Source of the DNA: Candidatus Pacearchaeota archaeon
Lineage (GTDB): Archaea > Nanoarchaeota > Nanoarchaeia > Pacearchaeales > GW2011-AR1
Length of the DNA stretch: 13,823 bases
NCBI GenBank assembly: GCA_002690445.1
Contig: NZER01000136.1
Span: 1-13,823, forward strand
Reading direction: 5' to 3'
In this document: positions 13,725 through 13,823 of the stretch, one piece after another
Position numbering within the stretch: the first letter of the stretch is position 1
Layout: each line of letters opens with the position of its first letter
Made by a program: the position numbers and the translations under genes
The notes under the pieces: generated by a model
Databases searched by the model: none
Told to the model about the DNA's origin: nothing
Seen by the model: the letters and a program-made list of their open reading frames with translations, nothing else

Positions 13725-13823
13725 ATGAACGTTATAAAAACCTTTAGCCCTCTTTTGAAAGAGCCCAAATTGATAGATGATTTGCCGGTGGTGATTCGAG
13801 TTAGAAAGTTTGATGAAATCGCA
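13725..13823 (+). CDS. N-terminal part of an unassigned protein, possibly ClpP-like protease (partial)
   Basis: An open frame starts at ATG 13725, three bases after the polymerase stop, with TAGGGTAA (13714-13721) as a weak ribosome site, and remains open for 33 codons to the window edge. It reads MNVIKTFSPLLKEP, then LIDDLPVVIRVRKFDEIA. The segment 'VVIRVRKFDEIA' resembles the first strand of phage-encoded ClpP-type serine peptidases, where a similar 'V..v..Fde.aa' opening precedes the 'IDSYGG' motif. The catalytic residues would lie outside the window, so this is only a suggestion. Confidence 0.45.
   Translation, partial: MNVIKTFSPLLKEPKLIDDLPVVIRVRKFDEIA

Noticed and set aside
1..13823. 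tRNA genes, CRISPR arrays, insertion sequences and attachment sites.
   Set aside because: No cloverleaf with a T-arm, no spaced direct repeats, no transposase and no integrase were found on reading both strands.

Overview
The window looks like part of a bacteriophage genome (inference). Every supportable gene is on the + strand. Genes are packed with small gaps or short start/stop overlaps (ATGA, GTGA, TAATG), there are no tRNA or rRNA genes, and the content is DNA replication, deoxynucleotide synthesis, a chaperonin cofactor and cell-wall lysis. The toolkit is T4-like in composition: a gp32-like ssDNA-binding protein tail, a UvsX/RecA-type recombinase, a T4 RNase H-type flap exonuclease, a gp41/DnaB-type helicase and a GroES/gp31-like co-chaperonin. 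The polymerase, however, is a bacterial-type family C (DnaE-like) enzyme, and the ribonucleotide reductase is the B12-dependent class II type. The host is not identified. Near-consensus sigma70 promoters, strong Shine-Dalgarno sites and an amidase endolysin with an N-terminal peptidoglycan-binding domain fit a Gram-negative host, but this is only inference.

Layout. 1-186: tail of a probable ssDNA-binding protein. 205-237: intrinsic terminator. 249-1376: RecA/UvsX recombinase. 1382-1439: a consensus promoter embedded in a long inverted repeat that also contains the ribosome-binding site of the next gene. 1437-1880: zinc (d)C-type deaminase, possibly starting at an ATC codon. 1877-2833: 5'-3' flap exonuclease. 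2839-2866: second promoter. 2891-4261: replicative helicase. 4268-6235: class II RNR. 6244-6474: small Cys/His protein. 6467-6739: GroES-like co-chaperonin. 6757-7689: endolysin. 7714-8244: secreted metzincin-type protease. 8248-9129 and 9126-10004: translationally coupled pair, one of unknown function and one resembling a nucleotidyltransferase. 9954-9982: third promoter. 10004-10315: two-helix membrane protein. 10293-13721: DNA polymerase III alpha-like protein. 13725-end: start of another gene, perhaps a ClpP-like protease.

How the parts work together. Recombinase, ssDNA-binding protein, helicase, flap nuclease and polymerase would form a largely phage-encoded replisome and recombination apparatus. 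The deaminase and RNR supply dNTPs. The GroES-like protein would adapt host GroEL for phage proteins, and the endolysin, possibly with the protease and membrane protein, would act on the envelope. The polymerase keeps all nine residues expected to bind metals in an active PHP exonuclease, so it may proofread by itself.

The most unusual structure is regulatory. Three promoters share one geometry, with the -10 box about 22-27 nt before the start codon. The one ahead of the deaminase lies inside a 48-nt hairpin that would hide the ribosome-binding site in readthrough RNA but not in RNA started at the promoter itself, resembling the arrangement known for T4 lysozyme gene e. No gene-free stretch exceeds 150 bases.
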